From contig CAMHTW010000013.1 in assembly GCA_946188165.1 (NCBI GenBank), positions 1-64,000 of the forward strand: a DNA stretch of 64,000 nucleotides, in the 5' to 3' direction. Positions within the stretch are counted from its first letter, which is position 1. Each line of letters begins with the position of its first letter. A program made the translations under genes and the position numbers. Shown here one piece after another: positions 7,312 through 17,600 of the stretch. The notes below the pieces were generated by a model that saw only the letters and a list, made by a program, of their open reading frames with translations, made no database searches and had not been told where the DNA came from. This DNA comes from an uncultured Prevotella sp. GTDB lineage: Bacteria > Bacteroidota > Bacteroidia > Bacteroidales > Bacteroidaceae.

Positions 7312-8751
7312 ATGAAAGACCAAAAATTTTCGATCGAGCGGGTGTTTGGTATCTTCCGCGAACTGAACCAGATTCCACGTCCTTCACATCATGAAGAACG
7401 TGTAGCAGACTATCTTTGCCAGTTTGCAGAGCGATTGCATTTAGAGTATGAGCGCGACAAGGAAAATTGCGTGGTGATACGCAAGGCTGCCACATCTGGA
7501 CATGAGGGGGCAGAGCCCATTGTGCTGCTGAACCACATGGATATGGTGTGTGTGGGCATGAACGACCCCCTATCCGACCCCATCGAGGCCTACGTGGAGA
7601 ATGGTTGGATGAAAGCCCGTGGCACGTCGTTGGGTGCCGACAACGGCATTGGTCTGTCGATGGCATTAGCCGTATTAGAAGACGACAGCATCGTACATCC
7701 GGCACTGGAAGTCATCACGACAACAAACGAGGAGGACGGTATGTCGGGAGCTGCTCAGTTGGGTAAGGACTTCCTGAAAGGCCGCAAAGTCATCAATCTG
7801 GACTCAGAGGACTACGACACGATTACAACGGGAGCCGCTGGTGCCTGTCTGCAGTTCTACCGCATACCCATAAACCGACAAGCCGTACCCAATGGCAAGC
7901 ACCGCTGGTACCGCATCTGTTTCAAGGGCGGATTGGGCGGACACTCGGGCGTCGATATCAACAAGAAACGCTGCAGTGCCGTTATTGCCATGTGGGCCAT
8001 TCTGGCTGCCATCTACAACGAGTACGATTTCGACGTAGCCTCCATCAACGTAGGTGAAGCCAATGCCTCGATAGCCTCGAAGGCAGAAATCATCGTCTGC
8101 GTCCCATCGGGCGAGGCCTGCGAGTTTGTCAAGTCACAACAGGACATGATGAACGAATGGCTGCGTGAAGAATACCCCGAAGATGCAAAGATGACGTGCA
8201 GCATCGAGAAGTGTGAACCACAGGACAGCATCATCCCTAAAGAGGCCTTCGAGGCGCTGATGGACTGTCTGGAACAGGTACCGCAGGGGGTGGTGAAGAT
8301 GAGCGAGACAATGCCGGGCACGGTAGAGACCTCGAACAACGTGGGACGCATCGTAACCGAACAGGACCATATCTTCGTATCAACCCACACACGCAGTTTC
8401 AACGACGACGATATGGCCGAACTGAGCCAAGAGATAGCCGAAACGTTCAAGGCGGCAGGCGCCACATCGGAAGTGGTGATGTCGGCACCTGCATGGGCAG
8501 AAGACCAGCAGTCACCATTCCTGCAACTGGTCAGCGACACGTTTGTCGACGTGTTGGGCTGGCGTCCGCGCATGGTTGCTATGCACTTCGTGTTGGAAGC
8601 AGGCTTCTTCGTACAGCACTATCCCGGCATTCAGATTGCCAGCATTGGTCCGCGTATCGTAGAGCCCCACTCCACCAGCGAACGTGTTGAACTGAAAACC
8701 ATTGACGACATCTGGCAGGTGCTGATAGAACTGCTGAAACGGTTGTCGTAA
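7312..8751 (+). CDS. pepD: Aminoacyl-histidine dipeptidase (M20C family)
   Basis: A 479-residue cytoplasmic metallopeptidase that hydrolyses dipeptides such as Xaa-His (beta-alanyl-histidine in E. coli). The zinc-binding pattern of M20 is present: H75 and D77 in LLNHMDMVC, D110 in LGADNGIG, and E140/E141 in TTNEEDGMSG; the lid-domain motif GLGGHSGVDI follows. Length matches PepD. The ATG at 7312 gives the family N-terminus and lies just after a TATCTTTG box; the longer frame reads through that promoter. GH115 follows 24 bp later on the same strand and is probably cotranscribed. Peptide processing downstream of the secreted peptidase fits the neighbourhood but is not proof of a link. Confidence 0.93.
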   Translation: MKDQKFSIERVFGIFRELNQIPRPSHHEERVADYLCQFAERLHLEYERDKENCVVIRKAATSGHEGAEPIVLLNHMDMVCVGMNDPLSDPIEAYVENGWMKARGTSLGADNGIGLSMALAVLEDDSIVHPALEVITTTNEEDGMSGAAQLGKDFLKGRKVINLDSEDYDTITTGAAGACLQFYRIPINRQAVPNGKHRWYRICFKGGLGGHSGVDINKKRCSAVIAMWAILAAIYNEYDFDVASINVGEANASIASKAEIIVCVPSGEACEFVKSQQDMMNEWLREEYPEDAKMTCSIEKCEPQDSIIPKEAFEALMDCLEQVPQGVVKMSETMPGTVETSNNVGRIVTEQDHIFVSTHTRSFNDDDMAELSQEIAETFKAAGATSEVVMSAPAWAEDQQSPFLQLVSDTFVDVLGWRPRMVAMHFVLEAGFFVQHYPGIQIASIGPRIVEPHSTSERVELKTIDDIWQVLIELLKRLS

Positions 8752-8775
8752 GAAATACAAGGCAATTGTAGCATT

Positions 8776-11199
8776 ATGAAGAAACTGATAGCGATTATAA
8801 TTGGGCTGACAACCACACTGGCCATAGCAGCAGTAGACTTGAAACGGTGTCACATCGTGACGTCGGAAACAGATGTCCCACTGGTGCAGAAAATGGCTAA
8901 CGTCATGAGTGAGGACATTCAGCGCGTGACAGGCGTGCGACCAGGCATTGTCCACAAAACAGGCCAAGGGCCAACAGTCATATTAGCCACTGTAGAGCAC
9001 GCAGCAGAACTGACTCCCGACATCAACATCAGTCTGTTGCAAGGCTCATGGGAGCGCTACAGCATCACCTCACGCGGACAACAACTCGTCATCGTGGGCA
9101 GCGACGCCCGAGGACTGGCATACGGCGTGCTGCACGTGAACGAGCGGATTGGCGTCAACCCATGGTACTGGTTTGCCGATGTCCCCGTAGCACACAAGAC
9201 TACACTCGACTACGAGGAGAATTTCGTGTCGAATGAGCCAACCATCAAGTATCGCGGCATCTTCATCAACGACGAGGATTGGGGCTTGAAGACATGGGCT
9301 GCCAACAACTTCGAGAAGGAGTTAGGCGATATAGGACCAAAGACATACGACAAGGTGTGCGAGCTCTTGCTGCGTCTGCGTGGCAACATGCTGGCACCTG
9401 CCATGCACGACTGCACAGGTGCCTTTTACAGTCATCCAGAGAGTCAGCGTGTGGCTGCTGAATGGGGCATCATGATTACGACGAGCCACTGCGAGCCACT
9501 GCTGTTCAACAACGCGGCGCCATCGGAATGGGACAAGGCGAAGGACGGTGAATGGAACTACCTGACCAACAAGCAGACCATTTGGCAGAAGTTGGACAAC
9601 CGCATCCGGGAGACGGCGCAGTACGACAACATCTATACGATGGGTATGCGTGGTCTGCATGACGAAGCAATGAAGGGCTCGACAGACCCGAAGGTGAAGG
9701 CACGGACGCTGGAAACGGTGTTTGAAGACCAGCGCGAGATACTGACGCGCCACAAGCAGAAGCGGGTAACGGAGATACCACAGATTTTCGTGCCCTACAA
9801 AGAAACGCTGGACATCTACGACGCTGGCTTACGGGTGCCTGACGACATCACACTGGTATGGCCCGACGACAACTACGGCTACATGAAGCGCGTGTCGAAC
9901 AAGGCAGAGCAGCAGCGGACAGGAGGCGCAGGCGTCTATTACCACCTGAGCTATTTGGGTACGCCCCACGACAACCTGTGGATAGCCACCACAGCACCTA
10001 TGCTGATGTACGAGGAACTGAAGAAAGCCTACGATGCCGGTGCACAACGCTACTGGCTGCTGAATGTGGGCGATATCAAACCTATGGAGATTGAGATGCA
10101 GCAGTTCTTCGATATGGCGTGGAACCTGCAGGACTTCAGCTACGACAATGCCAACCGTTATCAGGCACAGTGGCTGGCAAAGCTCTTTACAAATGACAAA
10201 GGTAATCATAATTCTCAATTCTCAACTCTCAACTCTCAATTCCAAAGCATCCTGGACACCTACTATCGGCTGGCCTGGCAGCGCAAGCCCGAATTCATGG
10301 GCTACGAACTGGAATGGGACAACGACGAGAACAACCGTCTGCACGACTCAGACCTGACACCAGCAGAACGCCGTCAGCGACTGGCCGACTACCAAGCCAT
10401 ATCCGATGCGGTGGACGCCCTTGAAAAGCAGCTGTCCCCCACCCTGCGCCCTGCGTTCTTCGAGATGGTAGGCTACTCAGTGATGTCGGCCTACCAGATG
10501 AACCGCAAATTCCTCATGGCACAAGAGAACCACGAAACGGGCAGCGCAGAGGCAGCCAGCCAAAGCCGTGCAGCCAACGACAGCATCATGAAACTCATAG
10601 CACGCTATAATACGCAGTTGGACGGCAAGTGGAACCAGATGATATCGCAAGTTCCGCCAGGCTATACAGCCAAATATCACCTGATGCCAGAATTAGTTAA
10701 CCGTCCTACAAAAGCCTACCAGTTGCCTAAGAGTCAGCGACGCACCAAATATGCCAACAAGATTGACCTGAGCAAGGTACAAGTTAATGGTGCCTTCCAG
10801 CTGTTAGAAGGCATCGGCTGCGACTGGATAGCCCTGCAGATGGGCCAACCGTTGGACGCTACACAAGACCCCGGCAAACTGACATCGCAACATATCGACA
10901 TCCCGTTCGAGTGTAGCCAGACTGGTGGCAAGACACTGTCGATATGCCTCTCAGTAGTTCCCTTCTGGCCCGTCATGCAAGACCGCAGCAATCGTTTTGG
11001 CGTAAGCATTGACGGTAGTACCCCCGTAGTTTGTGAAAACAAGTTCACGGAATGGTCATATCCCTGGAAGCTGCAGGTGCTGGAAAACCGCAAGGACTTT
11101 GTGCTGTCGCTGCCGATAGACCGCAAAAAGAAGCACCACCTGCTCACGCTGGTCATTGGCGACCCTGGTCAGATGGTGCAGGAAATATCATTCAAGTAA
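8776..11199 (+). CDS. GH115 alpha-glucuronidase (xylan side chains)
   Basis: An 807-residue secreted or periplasmic enzyme with a signal peptide (1-19). The GH115 core is recognisable: INDEDWGLKTWA, LRLRGNMLAPAMHD, ITTSHCEPLL, YTMGMRGLHDEAM, LVWPDDNYGY, GVYYHLSYLG and WLLNVGDIKPME. The family removes (4-O-methyl)-D-glucuronic acid from internal xylose of glucuronoxylan. Residues about 479-492 (NHNSQFSTLNSQFQ) are unlike the family and are encoded by a 7-bp repeat array (10211-10245), an apparent in-frame insertion. It is convergent with the glucan operon, 6 bp apart, and no xylanase lies nearby, so it may act with genes elsewhere. Confidence 0.9.
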   Translation: MKKLIAIIIGLTTTLAIAAVDLKRCHIVTSETDVPLVQKMANVMSEDIQRVTGVRPGIVHKTGQGPTVILATVEHAAELTPDINISLLQGSWERYSITSRGQQLVIVGSDARGLAYGVLHVNERIGVNPWYWFADVPVAHKTTLDYEENFVSNEPTIKYRGIFINDEDWGLKTWAANNFEKELGDIGPKTYDKVCELLLRLRGNMLAPAMHDCTGAFYSHPESQRVAAEWGIMITTSHCEPLLFNNAAPSEWDKAKDGEWNYLTNKQTIWQKLDNRIRETAQYDNIYTMGMRGLHDEAMKGSTDPKVKARTLETVFEDQREILTRHKQKRVTEIPQIFVPYKETLDIYDAGLRVPDDITLVWPDDNYGYMKRVSNKAEQQRTGGAGVYYHLSYLGTPHDNLWIATTAPMLMYEELKKAYDAGAQRYWLLNVGDIKPMEIEMQQFFDMAWNLQDFSYDNANRYQAQWLAKLFTNDKGNHNSQFSTLNSQFQSILDTYYRLAWQRKPEFMGYELEWDNDENNRLHDSDLTPAERRQRLADYQAISDAVDALEKQLSPTLRPAFFEMVGYSVMSAYQMNRKFLMAQENHETGSAEAASQSRAANDSIMKLIARYNTQLDGKWNQMISQVPPGYTAKYHLMPELVNRPTKAYQLPKSQRRTKYANKIDLSKVQVNGAFQLLEGIGCDWIALQMGQPLDATQDPGKLTSQHIDIPFECSQTGGKTLSICLSVVPFWPVMQDRSNRFGVSIDGSTPVVCENKFTEWSYPWKLQVLENRKDFVLSLPIDRKKKHHLLTLVIGDPGQMVQEISFK
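10211..10245 (+). repeat. Heptad array inside the GH115 gene
   Basis: Five consecutive 7-bp units (ATTCTCA, ATTCTCA, ACTCTCA, ACTCTCA, ATTCCAA). On the minus strand this gives GA at nearly every seventh position, like the arrays in intergenic gaps. It encodes a polar S/N/Q-rich segment. Confidence 0.75.
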
Positions 11200-11205
11200 T
11201 TAATT

Positions 11206-12792
11206 CTACTCTATGGTAATCTTCAGCAGGTCAAAGCCATGGCCTACTACCTGCAGATTGCCTTGATTCAGCAGCTCAAAGGACTTGTTTGACAGCTCAA
11301 ACTCCAAGGTAGCCTCGCCTTCGAAGGGCACGTCACCACGATCGGGATCGCTGAGACCGGTAATGAGGTTTGCCCAGTTGACGGTAGGACTTGCCTGGCA
11401 ATAGTCGCTAGCAGTACGCTTGCAATACAGACGGAGCTTGGAACCGGCACTTGCATTTCCCTTTATTTGGGCAGTGACCGTACCTTCCTTATCCTCCCAG
11501 ATGGTACCCCAGTCAACAGAATGCTTGCCTTCCCACAATGTCACCTCAGAAGGTGGAATCAGCGACATTTTCAACAGGTCGAAGCCATGACCAACCACCT
11601 GCAGGTTACCACCATTCAGCAATTCGAACGACTTAGCAGTGAGCACAAAGTCAATAAAGGTATCTTCGAACGAAATCATAACATCACCACGATTCGGATC
11701 AGTGCCACCCTTGACAATGTCAGCCCAGTTTACTGCTGCACAGCCCATAGCATACTCAGTATCAGTACGCTTCACATAGAGGCGGAGCGTATAGCCAACC
11801 TTAGCCTCCTGCTTGACTTTAGCAGTAACCGTACCGTCCTGGTCTTCCCAAATGGTACCCCAGTCAACTTCATGCTTGCCTTCCCACAGCACTTCCTCAG
11901 GAATGAGCGTTACCTTAACAGTAGCAACCTCAACAAAGCCACCGTCACTAAGGAACTTCACAGCAGAACCACTTGCGGCAGAAGCCTTAATCTCATAAGA
12001 ACCTTCCTCCAGTTCGGGAACCTTAACAGTCAGCTTTGTGTCCTCTTTGCTCACAATCTCGCAATTCTGACCATTGATTGTGACAGAGGCGACATCGTTG
12101 AGTTTGCAGCCAGGCATGGTGAGTTTATCGCCAGACTTAGCCGAGAATTCTGCCTTTGAAACAGTAGGATTGTTGGTAATCGTCATCAATCCGCCACCGT
12201 ACGACAGATTATTTTCATCGACGAGCGATATACGGTACTGTCCGTCAGCCAATCCCGCAGGGATGGTAAACTCGATAAAGCTGTCATCATTGCTAGTAAC
12301 ATCAACCAACTGACCATTAATAGAAACCTTCTTAACCATTTTCATGTTGCTTCCGCTAACCTTGGCAACAGCACCTGGTGTCTGCAAACGTTCTGCGGGT
12401 TTCTCCTCAGCAACAGGGTCGCCAGCCAGAGGCTTCACTTTCAGAGTCATTGTACGCGAAGTCTCCTTGCCCTGTGTGGTAACAGCCAAAATCTTAAGTG
12501 TATATTCTCCAGCCTCGAAAGCCTTGTCGATAGTGTCGCCGACATGGACTTCCTGACCATCAGCATACCACTTCACTGTTGTATAATCAGCAGGTGTCAC
12601 CAACACTTCAAAATACAGGTTGGCATCACGGTTGATGCTGAAACCGCCATCGGGGAAGTCGGTGTTCAGAATACGAGGTGAGTCGTACTCACTGACCGTA
12701 TAGAAAGACTCCTCGTCTTTGCTGCAGCTCGTGAGCGCTGCGGCAAAACCGCAGCACACGAGACCGATTGTTAATATATTCTTGATTTTCAT
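11206..12792 (-). CDS. Surface glycan-binding lipoprotein (IPT/TIG domains plus duplicated C-terminal module)
   Basis: A 528-residue lipoprotein with signal peptide and lipobox (LTSC, C23). Residues about 40-125 form a PKD/Ig-like domain, about 130-295 two or so IPT/TIG-like domains, and 300-416 and 417-528 are two copies of one module. Both copies start with LWEGKH.VDWGTIWED and end with NLQVVGHGFDLLK. As the third gene of a SusC-SusD operon it takes the position of SusE/F or SGBP-B proteins, which hold the polysaccharide at the cell surface. The module recurs in divergent form in the secreted protein at 19187. Binding to beta-glucan is inferred from context. Confidence 0.82.
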   Translation of the reverse strand: MKIKNILTIGLVCCGFAAALTSCSKDEESFYTVSEYDSPRILNTDFPDGGFSINRDANLYFEVLVTPADYTTVKWYADGQEVHVGDTIDKAFEAGEYTLKILAVTTQGKETSRTMTLKVKPLAGDPVAEEKPAERLQTPGAVAKVSGSNMKMVKKVSINGQLVDVTSNDDSFIEFTIPAGLADGQYRISLVDENNLSYGGGLMTITNNPTVSKAEFSAKSGDKLTMPGCKLNDVASVTINGQNCEIVSKEDTKLTVKVPELEEGSYEIKASAASGSAVKFLSDGGFVEVATVKVTLIPEEVLWEGKHEVDWGTIWEDQDGTVTAKVKQEAKVGYTLRLYVKRTDTEYAMGCAAVNWADIVKGGTDPNRGDVMISFEDTFIDFVLTAKSFELLNGGNLQVVGHGFDLLKMSLIPPSEVTLWEGKHSVDWGTIWEDKEGTVTAQIKGNASAGSKLRLYCKRTASDYCQASPTVNWANLITGLSDPDRGDVPFEGEATLEFELSNKSFELLNQGNLQVVGHGFDLLKITIE

Positions 12793-12836
12793 AATTCTTA
12801 ATTATTTATTCTTCACTATTCACTCTTAACTCTTCA
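12793..12836 (-). repeat. Heptad array filling the SusD-to-binding-protein gap
   Basis: On the minus strand six to seven 7-bp units of the type AGAGTGA, AGAGTTA, AGAGTGA, ATAGTGA, AGAATAA run from the SusD stop codon (TGA, inside the array) to the next ATG. Confidence 0.7.
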
Positions 12837-14612
12837 CTCTACATGGATGTCAGCAACGTCCCACCAGAGGCGCTTGTGCCAGTCGTCGATGAATTCGCCC
12901 TTCTTGTTCTTGCTATTCATGCGCTCGATAGCTTCGCTATAGTTTTTGCTATTGTACTTGTTCTCCAAGATTGGATAGCACAGGCGAACAGGCGTCGTCA
13001 GGTTTTCGTCATCGTAAGTAAAGTCACTGGTAAACACATCTAGCTTGCTACGATCAACCAGCACAGGATAGTCGGCACGACGCAGATTAGCCCAAGCCTC
13101 AGCAGGGTTCATCATGTGGTGCATCCAAGCCTGAAGGTTGATAGCCTCGCGGGCACTCTCTTTCGTAGCCAACGGATTGGCAGCCAGAATTTTGTCGGCA
13201 TAGGCATCAATATCAGCCTGGTCAATCAGGGCATCATCTGTCAGATAGTGCTTGTTCAGGAACTGGATAGAAGCCTTGATACCCGACTTGAACAGGTCGT
13301 TGGCACTACCGCCAACACTCCAACCCTTCGTGATAGCCTCAGCCATCAGGAAGTTAGCCTCGGAAGAGGTAAACAAGATACCTGGACGGTCGGGCTGACA
13401 GAAGTCGATAGACAGGAAGGGACGCATCATGCGGGCAGGGAAGTTATTCTTCTCGTAACCCACCTCGGGATACAGCTTCACCATTTTGGCCAATGTAGGA
13501 ATATCCTCCAGATTGTCCGGACCGTTAATCCAGTTGTTCCACCATGCGGCACCAACGTTACAGGGTTTTTCGTCCTGTCCCTGCTTGGCCAGATAGGCAA
13601 TCACCTCATCGGTCAGGTCGATATTACCCTCCTTGTCGGGCTTAATCTCGCTGCGCTTGATATTGTTATAGTGGCGGCTGATGCTATACAGACGTGGGTC
13701 GCCGTTATCCTTCATATAGTTGAAGAAAGTTGCGCAGACAAACGTGGGCGATGTAGGATCCTGACCATAGAGAATTTCACCCAGAGCGTTGACGCGGAAG
13801 TCAATGTCGCGAGCACCGTCGTAAAGAGTGAACGGACTGTTCTGATACTTGATGAAAGCATCGTCGTCAGCTGTGGCAATATAGCCAGCAGCATCGGTAG
13901 CAGCAGCCTTGAACTCTTCCTGAGCCTTGGTCTCGTTGACATCAGAGATACGCATGGCAAAACGCATACGCAGCGAGTTGGCATACTTCTTCCACTTGTC
14001 GAGGTCGCCACTAAGGCTGGTCACGTCGCCAGTGATATTGTCAGTACCTGTACCCAGCTGGGCAACACATGTCTTCAGCTCATCAAAGAAGAAGTTGTAG
14101 ATATCTTCCTGCTTATCGTATGCAGGTGTAGCGGTACCTTCTTCCAAACTGGTATTTATAGAAAGGCAGGGAACGTCGCCATAGGTATCAGTCAATACTG
14201 ACATCAGATAAACACGGTGAATACGCAGTACGGCATTCAGATTGGGTTTATCGGCACTGTGGGCAATGGCGTCGCGCAGGTTCTTAATGGCGATGCTATA
14301 GTACTGGTCCCAAATGAGACGAGCCTGATCATCATTATAATGTACGCTACCAGCATAGTTCGAGACATTCCAACCACCAGCGAAGTGCTGTGTGAAGCCT
14401 GTAATATAGCTGCGGTAAGTGTCCATAAGTCCGAAGTCACCGTAGGTCTGCAGCAGACAAGTAGTCAGCTGCGCATTGGGGTCGATGGAGGTCGTCTTCG
14501 TCGTGTCGGTATTGGTTTCCTCCATATAACGGTCGCTGCAGGCGGTTGTAGCTATCAGGCCGAAACCTACGATAAACGCAGCAACGGAATGTTTGATATA
14601 TTTGGTAATCAT
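12834..14612 (-). CDS. SusD/RagB family lipoprotein (SusD-like_2 type), glucan locus
   Basis: A 592-residue lipoprotein (lipobox ATTAC, C25) of the SusD superfamily, built mainly of TPR-like helices. The early segment with Q.YGDFG...SYITGFTQHFAGGWNVSN, the LRIHRVYLMSVLTDTYGDVPC motif and the KLYPEVGYEKNNFPARMMRP region fit the SusD-like_2 subgroup. Such proteins cap the SusC barrel from outside and deliver oligosaccharides to it. It lies between SusC (upstream) and the binding lipoprotein (downstream), so all three are one operon. The gaps on both sides are made of 7-bp repeat arrays. Confidence 0.88.
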   Translation of the reverse strand: MITKYIKHSVAAFIVGFGLIATTACSDRYMEETNTDTTKTTSIDPNAQLTTCLLQTYGDFGLMDTYRSYITGFTQHFAGGWNVSNYAGSVHYNDDQARLIWDQYYSIAIKNLRDAIAHSADKPNLNAVLRIHRVYLMSVLTDTYGDVPCLSINTSLEEGTATPAYDKQEDIYNFFFDELKTCVAQLGTGTDNITGDVTSLSGDLDKWKKYANSLRMRFAMRISDVNETKAQEEFKAAATDAAGYIATADDDAFIKYQNSPFTLYDGARDIDFRVNALGEILYGQDPTSPTFVCATFFNYMKDNGDPRLYSISRHYNNIKRSEIKPDKEGNIDLTDEVIAYLAKQGQDEKPCNVGAAWWNNWINGPDNLEDIPTLAKMVKLYPEVGYEKNNFPARMMRPFLSIDFCQPDRPGILFTSSEANFLMAEAITKGWSVGGSANDLFKSGIKASIQFLNKHYLTDDALIDQADIDAYADKILAANPLATKESAREAINLQAWMHHMMNPAEAWANLRRADYPVLVDRSKLDVFTSDFTYDDENLTTPVRLCYPILENKYNSKNYSEAIERMNSKNKKGEFIDDWHKRLWWDVADIHVE

Positions 14613-14645
14613 AATTACTAATTTCTAATTACTAATTTCTAATTA
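14613..14645 (-). repeat. Heptad array filling the SusC-to-SusD gap
   Basis: On the minus strand alternating 7-bp units TTAGAAA and TTAGTAA run from the SusC TAA stop directly to the SusD ATG, so the whole gap is repeat. Confidence 0.7.
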
Positions 14646-17600
14646 AAACTTCACGTTAACATTGATACCATAGCTGCGGCGTGAGGGCAGCGAACCATAC
14701 TCAAGACCCAATCCAGAGGTGTTGTAGCCAGAGTCGGGGTCGATGTTAGGAATGTTCTTCCAAATGATGAATGGGTTACGAGCCACGAACGACAGGCTCA
14801 GCGACTTCACAAACTTACCCAGCATCTTCTCAGGGAAGGTATAGCCAAAGGTAATCTCACGGCACTTGACGTAAGAGTTGTCGTAAACAAACATACCAGG
14901 AGCATTGTCTGCAGCACTCTTCCAGTAAGCCTCGGGGTTCACAGGAATGTCATTCTGACGCCAGGTACCATCACCATTGTCAATCACACCAGGAACGATG
15001 TATCCACGGGCATTGCCAGATGCCAGCCATTCAGCTGATGACATGCCAGCAGCCTGACGAGCCTCCTCAGAAGCATACCACTCTTCACGACCAGCAACAG
15101 TACCAGAAGCCTTACCCGTCTGGTAAGCTGAGCGCATAGACATTGAGAAGAGGTCGGCACCGACCTTCACGTCGAAGCCTGCTGAGAGACGGAAGTTCTT
15201 ATAAGTAAAGGTAGAATAGAAACCACCAGTCCAATCCCAAGAGGCATTACCAAGGGTACGCGTCTTGTCGTCAACCTCAGGCAGACCTGTTGAAGCGTTG
15301 ATGATGACGTCGCCGTTCTCGTTACGCTTGAAGTCTTTACCCGTGATAGAACCGTAGTTCTCGCCTACCTCAGCACCTACAGAAACACCACACCAAGTGG
15401 CCTTCTCCAGTTCCAGATAGTCCATACCGTCCACCAAAGACTTCACCTTGTTGACGTTCTTCGAGAAGTTCACACCAGCATCCCATGCAAAGTCCTTATA
15501 TTGGAACACGCGACCATTCAGGGCAATTTCAATACCCTTGTTTTCAATTTCACCAGCATTAATCAGGCGATGGGTGTAACCCATGGCTGAAGAAGAAGCC
15601 AGCGCAATAATCTGATTCTTAGACACCTGATTATAATATGTCAGATCCAAGCCCAGACGTCCGTGGAAGAACTTCATTTCCAAACCAAGTTCGTAAGAAT
15701 TAGTGCGAGTTGGCTTCAGGTCGGGGTTAGGCTGAACGTTACCACTGATCAGTCCCATTGCATAACCTGAATATGAATACTTACTATTGGTATAACTGGT
15801 AATCAGCTGATAGGGATCGGTATCGCTACCTACCTGTGCCCATGAAGCACGAATCTTACCATAGTTGATGAAATTCTTGTTCTTGATGAACTCAGAGAAC
15901 ACAACGCTACCTGAGAATGAGGGGTACACATACCAATTGTTCGACAGGGGCAGCGTTGACGACTGGTCGCCGCGCAGCGTAGCCTCCAAATAATAGGTGT
16001 GCTGGTAGCCGATGCTGGCAGAACCGAAGATGGAGTTGATCTGCTTGGTGTACGAGCTCTGCTGAACGCTCTGCTCGCCATAGTTCATGATGCTGACCAC
16101 ATCCTTCATCTGCTGGTTCAAACCCGTGAATGTCGTTGTCATGTTATCAACCTTAAAGATGTTACCACCCAAGGTAGCATTCACGTCAAACTCACCGAAC
16201 TGGTTGTTATAGAGAGCCAGAATCTCAGCATTGATGGTGCGGTTCTTGAAAACCTGGTTGGTCAACTGACCTGCTGCCTTACCAGGTGTAGTCTTGGCAA
16301 TATACTCCTCAAAAGTCATATTGTTCAGATCCGCACCGATGGTACCCTGCAACTTCAGGTGTTCGTCAATGTTCCAAATGGCCTTACCCGTAAAGCGGTA
16401 AATATCCTTCTTAGACGTATTACCATTCTTATACAAATCCCAATAAGGGTTCTTATTATACTGGTCGTTACCGTTCCAGTTCGCATACTCGCCATCACTC
16501 GTCTCGTAGTGCTGCAGCCAAGCCTGGTTGTAGGTACCGGCCAGTGTCATGAGGTTCTTACCTACGTTGCTCTGTGAGTCGCCCAGTGCAGGACGGTTCT
16601 TCACGTTTTCGTGGGTGTAGTTGGCAGTAAAGTCGAAGTCAACAGGACCAGCTGATGTGGTAACTCGCAAGTTGAAGTTATCACGGCTCATGTGCGTCTT
16701 GGGCAGGATGTCCTTGTTGCGCATATCAGTAAAGCTGAAACGTACACCTGTCTTACCGCTGTTCACGCTCAGAATAGCCGTATTCTGAGCAGTCAAACCT
16801 GTACGGAAGAAAGCGCTGGTATTATCCTTATACATCGTGAAAGGACGCTGAACGCCGTCGAAGTACTCCACCAACTGGTTGTCAGCCTTCGGACCCCAAC
16901 TGCTGTTGGTACCTGAGGTAGCCGTCTTACTGAACTGTCCACCGTAACCCATACCATAGGTCTGCTGGATATCGTCCCACTGTGCATTCTGCGTATCGAT
17001 AGTCAGCGAACCATTATACTCTACGCTAACCTTGTCCTTATCAGCCTTTTTGGTGGTAATCAGGATGACACCGTGAGAAGCACGGCTACCATACAGAGCC
17101 GAAGCTGCAGGACCCTTCAGAACGGTCATGTTCTCAATATCATCAGGGTTGATAGCCGAAATACCGTCACCCAGGTCGTAACCACCCTCAGTGCCTGCGC
17201 TACCGAAGTTGGTATTGTCCAAGGGTACACCGTCAATGACATACAAGGGCTGGTTGTTACCAGTCATCTCCGTATTACCACGCAGCAGCACGCGGGTAGA
17301 ACCAGAGGCGCCGCCAGCGGTGTTCTGTACAACCAAACCAGCCACCTTACCCGAGAGTGAGTTGATGACATTGGTCTCCTTGGCCTTAGTCAGTTCTTCG
17401 CCCTTCACCTCGGCCACACCGTAACCCAGAGCCTTGCGGTCGCGCTTAATACCTAAAGCGGTGACAACGACCTCGCTAAGGACTGTCTTGTCCTCGTCCA
17501 TCATGACCTTCATGCCCTGCTGGGCCTTTACGCTCTTAGTTGTGTAACCCACATAACTGATTTCCAGCATGTCGCCAGGCTTACATTTGATAGAGAAACG

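Noticed and set aside
8776..11199. GH115 as a member of the glucan regulon
   Set aside because: It is on the opposite strand, follows pepD by 24 bp and has no copy of the shared operator.
13116..14201. 361-codon open frame on the plus strand opposite the first SusD
   Set aside because: Shadow of the SusD-like_2 gene; no recognisable motif, and it would break the operon.
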